Shown in pieces: positions 29,305 through 39,945 of a stretch of 64,000 bases of DNA. Each line of letters begins with the position of its first letter. Position 1 is the first letter of the stretch. The stretch spans positions 1 through 64,000 of the forward strand of contig JAUWNG010000004.1 of the NCBI GenBank assembly GCA_030612765.1, written 5' to 3'. Made by a program: the position numbers and the translations under genes. The notes under the pieces were generated by a model. The model was given only the letters and a program-made list of their open reading frames with translations. It did no database searches and was not told the DNA's origin. The DNA comes from Planctomycetota bacterium (GTDB lineage Bacteria > Planctomycetota > Planctomycetia > Pirellulales > Thermoguttaceae).

Positions 29305-29331
29305 GGGAGTTTTGGGGTCACCCATAACCGC

Positions 29332-29362
29332 CGGGTGCCACTGCTGGCTTGTCCAGCAGTGC
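29332..29362 (+). repeat. REP hairpin (family A), plus orientation
   Basis: Single GGGTGCC-headed copy, 28 bp after the stop of the hypothetical gene and inverted relative to the array at 29445-29621. Confidence 0.9.
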
Positions 29363-29444
29363 CCCTTTCGACATGACGGGAACGCTTGATTGTTGACTTG
29401 TTAATCCGTTATGAACGGACAGGATGTCTCCCAAGGTCTGACGA

Positions 29445-29621
<177 letters not shown>

Positions 29622-29810
29622 GAGCCGCCCAAAAAGCTTCCGGTCGTTCCACCTGCACGTTCCATGCCGGTTGTATACGTAGCAACGGTTCCGCGCATGG
29701 TTTCTCTAAGGCAAAAGACGAGGTCCGGCGGCTCTGGGTTGTTCGACAAGTGCCGAACTGGTCGATACTTATGTCGAGTAGCCGCTGTTTAGATTAACGA
29801 GAGACACATC

Positions 29811-29878
29811 CGTTTAGCGGTCGCTGGCACGGCGGCCCTGGTTTTGCCGCAAGCCGCCGTGCCGGCGGCTGCTAAACG
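29811..29878. repeat. Imperfect long hairpin (GTTTAGC...GCTAAAC family)
   Basis: The arms CGTTTAGC-GGCACGGCGG and CCGCCGTGCC-GCTAAACG pair imperfectly. They resemble the palindromes at 33295-33377 and 63100-63182 in their GTTTAGC/GCTAAAC ends. It lies just upstream of ftsK. Confidence 0.65.
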
Positions 29879-29898
29879 TGTGACGGTATGCAACCACC

Positions 29899-32475
29899 AT
29901 GCTCGAAAACCGCAATCTAAAGACTGACTTGTTGGCGTTGGCGCTGTTGGCCGGCGTAATTTTTCTGGCCTCCGCGCTGATCAGCTACGATCCGGCCGAT
30001 CCGCCCGGCAAGCTCGTCTTCCCGCAAAACAGCCAGCCCACAAACGCCTGCGGCTACTGGGGCGCGACGACCAGCCGGCTGCTGTTCGAGGCCCTCGGGC
30101 TGGGCGCGTACTATTTGCTGCTTTCGTTGGCCGCGTGGGACGCCGCGCTGCTGGTGCGCCGCAAGATCGGCCAGCCGTGGCTGCGGGCCGGCGGGTGGTT
30201 GATCTCCTTGGCGGGAGTTGCCACCCTGGCCGCGATGGCCGCGCCGCGGCTCTCGCCCGGGCCGGTGATCGGCGCCGGCGGATATCTCGGCGCCTTGGGC
30301 AAGGCATTGCTGCAAACGCAGTTTGCAAGCCTCGGCGCGTACATTATCGCCTCCAGCATGGTCGTCGGCGGACTGTTGCTTGCCACCGACTATTCGCTCG
30401 TGCGGCTGTTGGCCTGGGTCGTGGGCAAACCGACACGCAGTTTGGGGCGAGGGGTGCTGCAAGTCTCGACGGCATACGCCCAAAAAGTCCGACGACGACG
30501 CTCCGACCTCGACGGCTACGAAGAAAACAACAAGGACGCCCCGGCGATCCGCGTCTCCGGCCGCATCGCCGACGAGAAAGACGAAGAGGCAGATAAGCAG
30601 AAAGGCCAAGACGAGGAGAACGAGGAGGAGGATTCGGACGGCGGTCGAAGAACCTTCGGCACACGGGTGGGAATCAGCAGGCCAAAACGAAAAAAGCCTT
30701 CCCAAAAAGTCCTCGAAGAGATGGACGAATCCGACTTGGGATCGGACGTCCCCGACTATCAACTACCCGGCTTGGATTTGTTGCTCGAAGGCGAATCGGT
30801 CAATTTCGACCAGCGGGAGAAGGAAGTCCGCCGAAAAGCCAAACTGCTGGAAAAAACCTTCCTCAACTTCGGCTTCAACATCCGCGTGGTGGAGATACAG
30901 ACCGGACCGGTCATTGCCCAGTACGAGGTCGAACTGGAGTCCGGCCTGCGGTTGAGCCGCATCACCGGTCTGGCCGACGATCTGGCCATCGCCTTGCGTG
31001 TGCCGAGCGTGCGGATCGTGGCCCCGTTGCCGGGCAAAAACACCGTCGGCGTCGAGGTGCCGAACCAGCAGCGGCAGGTCGTCCGCCTCCGCGAGGTCAT
31101 GGAAGAGGTCGGCGGCAAGACGCAGAAAATGCGCATCCCCTTGTACTTGGGCAAGGACGTGGCCGGCAATCCACTGGTCGTCGATCTGACCACGCTGCCC
31201 CACCTGCTGATCGCCGGCCGCACCGGCACCGGAAAGAGCGTCTGCCTGAACTCGATCATTGCCTCGATGTTGATGACCCGCCGTCCGGACGAGGTCCGAA
31301 TGTTGATGATCGATCCGAAGATGGTCGAGCTTAGCCCGTATCGATCGCTGCCGCACCTGATGCACCCGGTCGTTACCGACATGCGCAAGGCCGAGGCGAT
31401 CCTCGGCTGGGCGGTCGAGAAAATGGAGGAGCGATACCACATCCTCGCCCGCGCGGGGGTCCGACACATCAGCGTCTACAACCAACTTGGCGAGGAAGAA
31501 CTGTACAAACGGGTGCAGCCGGAGGACGACGAGGAGCGCAGCCACATCCCCACCCACATGCCCTACATCGTCATCGTGGCCGACGAGTTGGCCGACCTGA
31601 TGATGACCGCCGCCAAGGAAGTCGAGGGACACATCATCCGCCTGGCGCAGAAGAGCCGGGCGGTCGGAATCCACCTGGTCCTGGCGACGCAGAAACCGAC
31701 CGTCGACGTGATTACCGGCCTGATCAAGTCGAACCTACCCGCACGGATCGCCTTCCAGGTCGCCAGCCGCACCGACAGCCGGGTGGTGCTCGACGAAATG
31801 GGCGCCGACCGACTGCTGGGCAACGGCGACATGCTCTTTCTCTGGCCCGGCACGAGCACCCTGATCCGCGGTCAAGGCACCTATCTGAACGACGACGAAA
31901 TCTCCCGGCTGATCTCCGCCGTGGCGACCGAGGAGCCGCAGTTCGTCAAGGAACTCGTGCAGTTGAAAACGAGCCTGCCCGACGGCGACAAGAAAAAGTT
32001 CAGCGACCGCGACGAACTCTACGAGTCGGCGATCGACGTGGTGATCCGCGAGGGGCGCGGCAGCGTGTCGCTGTTGCAGCGGACGCTGGGTATCGGCTAC
32101 GGACGCGCCGCGCGGCTGATCGACTTCATGGCCGAGGACGGTATCGTCGGGCCGTACAACGGCTCACAGGCCCGTGAAATTCTCGTCAGCCTCGAACAGT
32201 GGGAACAAATGACCAACCAGGGCGACGACGAACCCGCAACGACAAGCCCGCCAAAACCACTACAAAACAGCAAGATCGTCGACGACGAACCGGAAGAAGA
32301 GGAGGACGAATACGAAGATGATGAATTCGACGAAGAAGAGGACGACCCAGATGAATCGGGCGAGGAATTAGAGGAAGAGGACGAGGAAGACGAAGAATGT
32401 GGCGAAGAAGACGCCACGTTAAAAAAATCTCCCGCAAAATCTTCTCGAAGAAAGTGGAGGGCCGAAAGCGCGTAG
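29899..32475 (+). CDS. ftsK: DNA translocase FtsK/SpoIIIE
   Basis: This 858-aa protein has four N-terminal transmembrane helices (residues ~10-175), a short charged linker, the FtsK alpha/beta motor and a gamma winged-helix domain at ~704-765 (YESAIDVVIREGRGSVSLLQ). The Walker A box GRTGTGKS is at ~440-447 and Walker B IVIVADE at ~557. It pumps chromosomal DNA through the closing division septum and is normally directed by KOPS sites through the gamma domain. The linker is short compared with E. coli FtsK. An odd feature is an added C-terminal tail (~790-858) made almost only of Glu/Asp, ending in a basic KSSRRKW patch. The start lacks a clear Shine-Dalgarno sequence. Confidence 0.96.
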   Translation: MLENRNLKTDLLALALLAGVIFLASALISYDPADPPGKLVFPQNSQPTNACGYWGATTSRLLFEALGLGAYYLLLSLAAWDAALLVRRKIGQPWLRAGGWLISLAGVATLAAMAAPRLSPGPVIGAGGYLGALGKALLQTQFASLGAYIIASSMVVGGLLLATDYSLVRLLAWVVGKPTRSLGRGVLQVSTAYAQKVRRRRSDLDGYEENNKDAPAIRVSGRIADEKDEEADKQKGQDEENEEEDSDGGRRTFGTRVGISRPKRKKPSQKVLEEMDESDLGSDVPDYQLPGLDLLLEGESVNFDQREKEVRRKAKLLEKTFLNFGFNIRVVEIQTGPVIAQYEVELESGLRLSRITGLADDLAIALRVPSVRIVAPLPGKNTVGVEVPNQQRQVVRLREVMEEVGGKTQKMRIPLYLGKDVAGNPLVVDLTTLPHLLIAGRTGTGKSVCLNSIIASMLMTRRPDEVRMLMIDPKMVELSPYRSLPHLMHPVVTDMRKAEAILGWAVEKMEERYHILARAGVRHISVYNQLGEEELYKRVQPEDDEERSHIPTHMPYIVIVADELADLMMTAAKEVEGHIIRLAQKSRAVGIHLVLATQKPTVDVITGLIKSNLPARIAFQVASRTDSRVVLDEMGADRLLGNGDMLFLWPGTSTLIRGQGTYLNDDEISRLISAVATEEPQFVKELVQLKTSLPDGDKKKFSDRDELYESAIDVVIREGRGSVSLLQRTLGIGYGRAARLIDFMAEDGIVGPYNGSQAREILVSLEQWEQMTNQGDDEPATTSPPKPLQNSKIVDDEPEEEEDEYEDDEFDEEEDDPDESGEELEEEDEEDEECGEEDATLKKSPAKSSRRKWRAESA

Positions 32476-32552
32476 CCCGTTAATTGTGCCGACGCAACTG
32501 TCTGCCCGTGATTCCACACCCCGCCGACCGCAGTCGGCGGGCGGTTCTCCAC

Positions 32553-32606
32553 TACCCCCTATCCACTACCCACTATCCACTACTCACTACCCACTATCCA
32601 CTACTC
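32553..32606. repeat. Heptanucleotide tandem repeat (CCACTAT/CCACTAC units)
   Basis: About seven CCACTAY units occur in a row between the convergent ftsK and rlmN genes. Read on the minus strand they encode the last residues of RlmN (GVVDSG) and its TAG stop codon. Confidence 0.9.
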
Positions 32607-33846
32607 CACGCCGCAACTGCCCACAAGCGGCGCCGATCCGGTCGCCCTTGCGATGGCGGATGGCGACGTTCAAACCGCCTTGGGTCAAAACATCGACGAA
32701 CCGGGCGGTTGCGGCCGACGATGGTTTGCGATAGGGCAGGCCCGGCACCGGATTGTAGGGGATCAGGTTCACCAAAGCCGGCCGGCCGCGAAGCAGCGCC
32801 GCAAGCCGCCGGGCGTGTTCCGGCCGGTCGTTCACCCCGGAGAGCAACACGTACTCGAACGTTACCCGTCGCCCGGTCAACTCGAAATACTCGTCTGCCG
32901 CGGCCAGAATAGCCGCCACGCCGAAGCCGCGATTGGCCGGTACAAGCCGGTTGCGCAGCTCGTTGTCGGCCGCGTGCAGCGAGACGGCCAGATGGTACGG
33001 CGGAAAAGGGGTCAGGTCCAATTTGTGCGCGGCACCCTCCGGGCCGTTCCGGCAAATTGGACCTGACCCCTTTTCCGCTCCACGGGCGAGACGTCGGATA
33101 CCGGCCGGAATACCGACCGTGGAGATGGTGATCCGCCGTGCGCCGATCCCCAGTCCGTCGCGTCCGGCGGCATCGGCCAGGGCCGGCATTAGCGCGTCGA
33201 GATTCAACAGCGGCTCGCCCATCCCCATCACCACGATGTGGCTGAGCCGTTCGGTTGATTCCAATTGGTTTTGCGTGCTTTCGGGAGAAGACTTGTTTAG
33301 CCCCGGCGTCCACGCCGGGTCAGAACATTCAACTCCGGTCTGTGTTTTCCCTCCCGGCGTGGACGCCGGGGCTAAACGAGGAGTATTCTTACAACGCCAC
33401 GCCGGTCCCTTTAGCAGCCGTTGGATATGCAGAATCTGTTCGACGATCTCGCCACGGGTGAGGTTTCGGACCACGCCGTCGAGGCCGGTGGCGCAGAAGA
33501 CGCAACCCATCGCGCAGCCGATCTGGGTGCTGATGCAGGCGGTGCAGTGCCCTTTGTCGTCGCGGAGCAGGACGCACTCGATCCGCTCGCCGTCGTGAAG
33601 TTGCAGAAGTAGTTTTTCGGCTCCGTCGGCGGCTTTGTGGTGCTTGACGACGGTTGTGGAAAACGTCTGGAACTCGGCGGCGAGTTGTTCGCGGAGTTTG
33701 GCGGGCAGGTCGGTCATCTCCTCGAACCCGGCGGCCCGTTTCTGGAACAGCCACTTTCGCACCTGACCGGCCCGATAGGCCGGCAGCCCATGCTGGACGA
33801 ACCAGTCGCGTAGCTCGGCGGGAGTTTGTTCGAGGATGGGGATCAT
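32587..33846 (-). CDS. rlmN: Dual-specificity RNA methyltransferase RlmN, carrying two palindromic inserts
   Basis: This radical-SAM enzyme should methylate C2 of adenosine in 23S rRNA and some tRNAs. The cluster motif CAMGCVFC follows STQIG. MGMGEPLLN, ITISTVGIP, YHLAVSLHA, FEYVLLSGVND and LIPYNP are all present, as is the C-terminal Cys in GAACGQL. At 419 aa it is longer than the usual ~350-370. The excess lies in two inserts encoded by perfect palindromes: residues between QRLLKGPAW and ERLSHIVV (DNA 33295-33377) and between IRRLARG and PPYHLAVSL (DNA 33002-33076). Both keep the frame. The last residues and stop come from heptanucleotide repeat. Conserved motifs are intact, so the enzyme may still work. 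Confidence 0.95.
   Translation of the reverse strand: MIPILEQTPAELRDWFVQHGLPAYRAGQVRKWLFQKRAAGFEEMTDLPAKLREQLAAEFQTFSTTVVKHHKAADGAEKLLLQLHDGERIECVLLRDDKGHCTACISTQIGCAMGCVFCATGLDGVVRNLTRGEIVEQILHIQRLLKGPAWRCKNTPRLAPASTPGGKTQTGVECSDPAWTPGLNKSSPESTQNQLESTERLSHIVVMGMGEPLLNLDALMPALADAAGRDGLGIGARRITISTVGIPAGIRRLARGAEKGSGPICRNGPEGAAHKLDLTPFPPYHLAVSLHAADNELRNRLVPANRGFGVAAILAAADEYFELTGRRVTFEYVLLSGVNDRPEHARRLAALLRGRPALVNLIPYNPVPGLPYRKPSSAATARFVDVLTQGGLNVAIRHRKGDRIGAACGQLRRGVVDSG
33002..33076. repeat. Perfect 24-bp-arm palindrome inside rlmN (family B)
   Basis: The arms start GGAAAAGGGGTCAGGTCC and pair perfectly over 24 bp around a 27-bp loop. The element is 75 bp (25 codons) and in-frame. The GGGGTCAGGTCC core is familiar as a dispersed repeat near RAYT genes in other bacteria. 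Confidence 0.93.
33295..33377. repeat. Perfect 25-bp-arm palindrome inside rlmN (family C)
   Basis: The arms start GTTTAGCCCCGGCGTCCACG and pair perfectly over 25 bp around a 33-bp loop. Related but diverged copies are at 29811-29878 and 63100-63182. Confidence 0.93.
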
Positions 33847-33867
33847 GGCGAAAAGAACAGCGTCCCT

Positions 33868-35850
33868 CTATTGGCCCTTGCCGACGCCGCGAGACATCTG
33901 TGCCTTGAGTTCGTCGAGGTGCTTTTCGTAGACGCCGCGGGGCGTGGTTTGGTGCTTCTTGCAGAGCGAGGCGGCCATGCCCACCACTTCACCCATCATA
34001 CCGGTGGTCCGTTGGACCCGTACCGATCCCAAGGCCACGTGGGTCACACTGATGTCGCGTCCGGCCATGAACAGGTTAGGCACATTGCGGCTGTAGAGGC
34101 AACGGTAGGGAATGGGATAAGGCCGTATTGGCACGGACTTGAAAATGGAACGAAACTCCTGGTCCGGGAATTGTCGGGCATTTTGCGGATCGGGGTAATG
34201 CAGGTCTATGCCCCAGGTGGTGGTCACACAAGCGTCGGGATAAGACTTCGCTTTGAGGATGTCCTGCTCACACAGGATCACGTCGCCCAGCAGCCGCCGC
34301 GATTCCCGCTTGCCGCCGATGTAGGCCACCCACTTCAGCCGGCGGTTGGCGAAGCGATTTTTGACCGAACTGTGATTCTTCAGATAGGCCCAGTTGCCAT
34401 ACACCGCCCGCAACCCGAGGTCGCGGATCTGCTCGATTTCACCGATTTGATCCTTGCCGATTCCGGCCTCCCAGTCCCATTCGCCGCAGGTCAACGGCAG
34501 GCAGGTTTTCTCGGTGAATTGTATGGCCCAAGGGCAATTGGGAAAAGAGCAAGGGGATTTTTCCAACACACTGTTCCACTGGACCGAGGTGCCCATGATT
34601 AGCTGGTCCGGCTTTTCGGGGGCGAGCGATTCGCCGGTCTGCGCGCGGTTCTCACGTCCCACGCGGAAATCGGCCCCAGCCAACCAGCCAAGTGCGCCGT
34701 CGCCCGTGCAATCGACGAACCACCGGCCGGGAAAACGCAACTCGCGTCCCTCCCTGACGTTCCGCGCAATCACGGCCCGAATCCGCAGGCCGTCTTTTTC
34801 CACTCGGTAGGCGTGGGTGTTCAGAAACAAACTGAGGTTCTTCTCCGCCTGGACAACGCGGAACTTCTTCTGGTCTTCGTAGTTGGAGGCTGGGCCGGCG
34901 TTGTGCGTGAGCTTGCGAGGATCCTTCTTAATGGCTTCAAGGACTTCGCGGCTTCGCGGGCTGTCGGGGTTGCGCAGGGCGTCCTCGTAGTTCCAGAAGC
35001 CGATGGGGCCGATCTGATCCACCAGATCGCCCAAGCGGGGATAGGGCTGCTGATGTATCTGCCCCGACAGCCCCACGCGGATCTCGGAACTGTTGTTGCC
35101 GCCCAGCACGGGCCGATTTTGGATCAGGGCAACCTTGACGCCCAGTCGGGCCGCCGAGACCGCCGCGCAGCAACCAGCCATGCCCCCTCCGACCACGACC
35201 AAATCGAATTGGCCGGCATCGGGCGGCACGTCCGGCAACCCGAGCAGTTTACGTCGCCAATCGTACATTTCGGGATCCCGGTTGGGCGGCACTAGGGTGC
35301 GATCCGTCGTCAGCAGGATCGCGTCGCAACGCCCATCGAATCCGGTCAAGTCGTGCAGACTCAACTCAACTTTCTTGTCGGGAATCTCGATCTGACCGCC
35401 GTCCTGCCAGTGCCACGACGCCCCCTCGGCGCCGAAAGTGGCCGCCAGGGCACGACCGTTGACCAACACTTGGAACTTTCCCGGAGAACCGGAGACATTC
35501 CAAGGAGCGACCCAATCGCGGGTGCGGACCAACACGCGGTACTTGCCCGGCGCGGGCAGGTTGACGGTCGTCGTGGCGTCCTTTACCGGCACACCCAACC
35601 CGTGGGCCAGCAAATACGGGGATCCCATCTGGTCGATCGACTGCGTGTCGATTACCCACCCGCCCAGATCGCGGAAACTTTCGGCCTCTAGCAAAACGGT
35701 TTCCCGGCTGCCGGCCGGCTTTCCTTCGGGGGCCTTAACGCCGGCGACGCCGGATTGTCTCGTAGCGTCGAGCGGCAATTGCCCCGGGAGAATTCTCGTA
35801 AAGCAGAAAACCAAAAATAATATACAGAACGGTATTCGCCATGAAATCAT
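33868..35850 (-). CDS. Exported FAD-dependent oxidoreductase (FAD_oxidored family)
   Basis: This 660-aa protein has an N-terminal signal sequence (FCILFLVFCFTRILPG). A beta-rich, carbohydrate-binding-like domain spans residues ~50-185. A Rossmann FAD domain begins at ~215 with FDLVVVGGGMAGCCAAVSAARLG and a second family motif GGNNSSEIRVG. FVDCTGDGALG and FMAGRDISVTHVALGSVRVQRT near the end are typical of the FAD_oxidored group found in planctomycetes. It probably oxidises a sugar-related or organic substrate outside the cytoplasm, but the substrate cannot be read from the sequence. It lies 18 bp upstream of rlmN on the same strand, so co-transcription is possible. It is divergent from the Hsp70 gene at 36183. 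Confidence 0.88.
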   Translation of the reverse strand: MISWRIPFCILFLVFCFTRILPGQLPLDATRQSGVAGVKAPEGKPAGSRETVLLEAESFRDLGGWVIDTQSIDQMGSPYLLAHGLGVPVKDATTTVNLPAPGKYRVLVRTRDWVAPWNVSGSPGKFQVLVNGRALAATFGAEGASWHWQDGGQIEIPDKKVELSLHDLTGFDGRCDAILLTTDRTLVPPNRDPEMYDWRRKLLGLPDVPPDAGQFDLVVVGGGMAGCCAAVSAARLGVKVALIQNRPVLGGNNSSEIRVGLSGQIHQQPYPRLGDLVDQIGPIGFWNYEDALRNPDSPRSREVLEAIKKDPRKLTHNAGPASNYEDQKKFRVVQAEKNLSLFLNTHAYRVEKDGLRIRAVIARNVREGRELRFPGRWFVDCTGDGALGWLAGADFRVGRENRAQTGESLAPEKPDQLIMGTSVQWNSVLEKSPCSFPNCPWAIQFTEKTCLPLTCGEWDWEAGIGKDQIGEIEQIRDLGLRAVYGNWAYLKNHSSVKNRFANRRLKWVAYIGGKRESRRLLGDVILCEQDILKAKSYPDACVTTTWGIDLHYPDPQNARQFPDQEFRSIFKSVPIRPYPIPYRCLYSRNVPNLFMAGRDISVTHVALGSVRVQRTTGMMGEVVGMAASLCKKHQTTPRGVYEKHLDELKAQMSRGVGKGQ

Positions 35851-36182
35851 GTATATCTCACTTGCTGCTGTAAGCTCGATCGTTCGGTGAAAGGAAATCT
35901 CCGGTTCGGGGAAAACCTTGCGCCCAATCCGTGTATATCAGGATACCGTGCGGCGATCAAGTCAATTCGTTAAGCATCAATCGATGGTTGCGCCTCTGGG
36001 GCGACCGATTGTCATCCGTCAAGCGCGACCACTGGTCGCGGTTTTATGCCCGCCGCTTGTCAGCGAAAGCCGCTTGAGGGTTCCCGCCTTTAGAGGTATA
36101 CTTATATGTTTGGGGTGAAAATGGGTTCCACCCGGTGCGGAGCAGATTAAACCCGCTTACTCTGACCCAGAGTTGTCGCCCA
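35851..36182. other. Divergent intergenic region, no gene seen
   Basis: It must hold the promoters of the FAD oxidoreductase and the first Hsp70-like gene. I see no convincing promoter pair or repeat. Confidence 0.5.
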
Positions 36183-38093
36183 ATGTCGCGCCAGACTCCC
36201 GTAGGAATCGACCTGGGCACTACCTTCTCGACCGCGGCTTGGGTGGACGAGTCGGGGCGGACGGAGATTGTCCGCAACGCCGAAGGCGAACTGCTGACGC
36301 CCAGCGCGGTGATGTTCGCCGACGAGGAGTTGGTGGTGGGCAAAGAGGCCCGATCCGCAACCACTATCCATCCCGAGATGGTTGCCGAGTGGGTCAAACG
36401 CGACATGGGTCTCCCCTACTATTCCCGTCCGATTCACGGCCGTAAGCTACCGCCGGAAGTGATCCAGGCTTGCATTCTGCGGAAGCTGAAGGGAGACATC
36501 GTCCACGAACTCGGACGGGTCGATCGCGTGGTCATCACCGTGCCCGCCTATTTCGACGAGCCGCGGCGCAAGGGAACCGCCGACGCCGGCGAGATGGCCG
36601 GCCTGAAGGTGCTCGACATCGTCAACGAGCCGACGGCCGCCGCGCTCAGCTTCGGCGAGACGCTCGGCTATCTGACGCCCGGCGCCGAGCCGAAAGAGGA
36701 GATGACCCTGCTGGTCTACGACCTCGGCGGCGGCACGTTCGACGTTACGTTGTTGCGTCTCTCGCCGGGTAAGATACAGACCATAGCCACCGACGGCGAC
36801 GTGATGCTCGGCGGCCACGACTGGGACCTGCGGCTGGTCGATTACGTGGCCCGGCGGTTCAAGCGGCTGCACAAGCGCGACCCGCGCGAGGATCCCGTGA
36901 TCATCAACCGCGCGTTGGCGGCCGCCATCGACGCCAAGCATGCCCTGAGCGCCCGTGGGCGGACCATCATGCACATCGAGGTGGCCGGCCAGACGGTCGA
37001 GGTTCCCATCACTCGCGGGCAGTTCGAGGAGATGACCGCCGATCTGCTCGAACGCACCACCTACACCACGCGGCAACTGTTGGCCGCCGCGAAAATGGAG
37101 TGGAAGGACGTTTCGCGGGTGTTGTTGGTCGGCGGATCGACGCGGATGCCGATGGTCGGCGAGATGTTGCGGAACTTGAGCGGCATGGAGCCGGACCATA
37201 CGGTCAACGCGGACGAGGCGGTCGCCCGCGGCGCCGCGCTCTACGCCGCATATCTATTGGACAAGGAATCGGGCAACGAAGCACGCGCCGGTTTGTCGAT
37301 CACCAACGTCAACTCGCACAGCCTGGGCGTGGAGGGGATCGACCCGGAAACGCTGCGAAAGAAAAACGTCGTGCTGATCCCGCGCAATACGCCTCTGCCG
37401 GCGAAATTCACGGAACGGTTCGTCACTCGTTCGGAGAACCAGCGCTCGATCGCCGTGCAAATCATCGAGGGCGAGAGTTCCATGCCCGACGAGTGTACGG
37501 CCATCGGGCGGACCGTAATCCGCGATCTCCCCGAAGGACTGCCCAAGAGTTGGCCGATCGAGGTCACCTTCGAGTACGCCGAAAATGGACGGCTGACGGT
37601 CAAGGCCGTCGCGCCCGGCACTCATCAGGGCGCCACGCTCGATATGGAGCGCTCGGTCGGCATCTCCCGCGAGGGCGTGACGCGCTGGAAGCAGCCGATC
37701 GACGAGGCGGCTGGATTCGACGCCTTCGAGTCGATGATCCAGGAGGTAATGGAACCGTCGGCCGACGACCACGACGAGCCGACAACTCCCGAGGCGATCC
37801 GTGCGATGCAGGCCGATTTCAGCGGACCGGTTTCCGGCCCTTCGCGCCCGGGCGGCTGGACGCCTTTCGTCGCCGGTCCCAGGTCGCCGGAACCGGAGCC
37901 TGAAGCGCCGCCGGAGCAGGACGACGAGTCCTTGGTTGCCGACGTGACGCACCGCGTCAAGTCGGTCGCTCGGCCGAGTTTCCCGCGTTGGGTCGGCCTG
38001 ATTGGACACGTCATTGCGGCGCTGTTGGGATTGGCGCTCGGCTATATGATCCTTTGCCGGCTTCGGCCCGAATCGTTCCCCTTTCCCTGGTGA
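36183..38093 (+). CDS. Membrane-anchored Hsp70-like (DnaK family) ATPase
   Basis: This 636-aa protein has a complete Hsp70 ATPase domain: phosphate-1 GIDLGTTFS, connect region VVITVPAYFDEPRR, NEPTAAALSFG, phosphate-2 VYDLGGGTFDVT and adenosine motif VLLVGGSTRMPMVGEML. A shortened substrate-binding beta domain follows (NVNSHSLGVEGID, QRSIAVQIIEGES). Instead of the helical lid there is a Pro/Glu-rich linker and a C-terminal transmembrane helix (LIGHVIAALLGLALGYMILC). It should therefore sit on the inner face of a membrane as a specialised chaperone, not as housekeeping DnaK. ATG 36183 fits the conserved N-terminus; an upstream in-frame start at 36135 adds unconserved residues. Confidence 0.9.
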   Translation: MSRQTPVGIDLGTTFSTAAWVDESGRTEIVRNAEGELLTPSAVMFADEELVVGKEARSATTIHPEMVAEWVKRDMGLPYYSRPIHGRKLPPEVIQACILRKLKGDIVHELGRVDRVVITVPAYFDEPRRKGTADAGEMAGLKVLDIVNEPTAAALSFGETLGYLTPGAEPKEEMTLLVYDLGGGTFDVTLLRLSPGKIQTIATDGDVMLGGHDWDLRLVDYVARRFKRLHKRDPREDPVIINRALAAAIDAKHALSARGRTIMHIEVAGQTVEVPITRGQFEEMTADLLERTTYTTRQLLAAAKMEWKDVSRVLLVGGSTRMPMVGEMLRNLSGMEPDHTVNADEAVARGAALYAAYLLDKESGNEARAGLSITNVNSHSLGVEGIDPETLRKKNVVLIPRNTPLPAKFTERFVTRSENQRSIAVQIIEGESSMPDECTAIGRTVIRDLPEGLPKSWPIEVTFEYAENGRLTVKAVAPGTHQGATLDMERSVGISREGVTRWKQPIDEAAGFDAFESMIQEVMEPSADDHDEPTTPEAIRAMQADFSGPVSGPSRPGGWTPFVAGPRSPEPEPEAPPEQDDESLVADVTHRVKSVARPSFPRWVGLIGHVIAALLGLALGYMILCRLRPESFPFPW

Positions 38094-38102
38094 ATAAAAT
38101 GG

Positions 38103-38225
38103 CTAGTGTTGTGTCACGGCTAATTTTTCGGGTTGGGTGCCACTGCTGGCTTGTCCAGCAGTGCGGGAACACGGTTGGACAAGCCAACCGTGGCACCCGA
38201 AATTTTTGTTGTGACGATACACTAG
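38103..38225. repeat. REPIN-like element with two different hairpin heads
   Basis: The outer ends CTAGTGT and ACACTAG are inverted, with imperfect arms reaching ATTTTTCGGGT. One head is the family A hairpin (CACTGCTGG/CCAGCAGTG). The other replaces it with CGGTTGG/CCAACCG followed by the same GTGGCACC edge. It fills most of the gap between the two Hsp70 genes. Confidence 0.85.
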
Positions 38226-38267
38226 CTCCAACACAATCCGAACACGAGAACAACGTCCTTAACTGAC

Positions 38268-39815
<1,548 letters not shown>

Positions 39816-39835
39816 GCGATTATTGTCGTTCAGAT

Positions 39836-39945
39836 TGATGTAGGCCGCGCCATAACGATGTCCACCGGCGGCTTGCGGTCCGCGAGGATCGCCGTGATGA
39901 ACTCGTTGGTCAGGTGGCCGTGCGAGCCACCGTGGCGCACGCCGT
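39836..39945 (-). pseudogene. Remnant of a Gfo/Idh/MocA-family oxidoreductase (C-terminal fragment)
   Basis: The minus strand reads HGGSHGHLTNEFITAILADR and then KPPVDIVMA before a frame change and a stop. This resembles the conserved substrate-domain end of planctomycete Gfo/Idh/MocA proteins, where HxxLxxEFIxAIxxxRKPxVD is usual. No upstream part of the gene is present. Confidence 0.55.
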
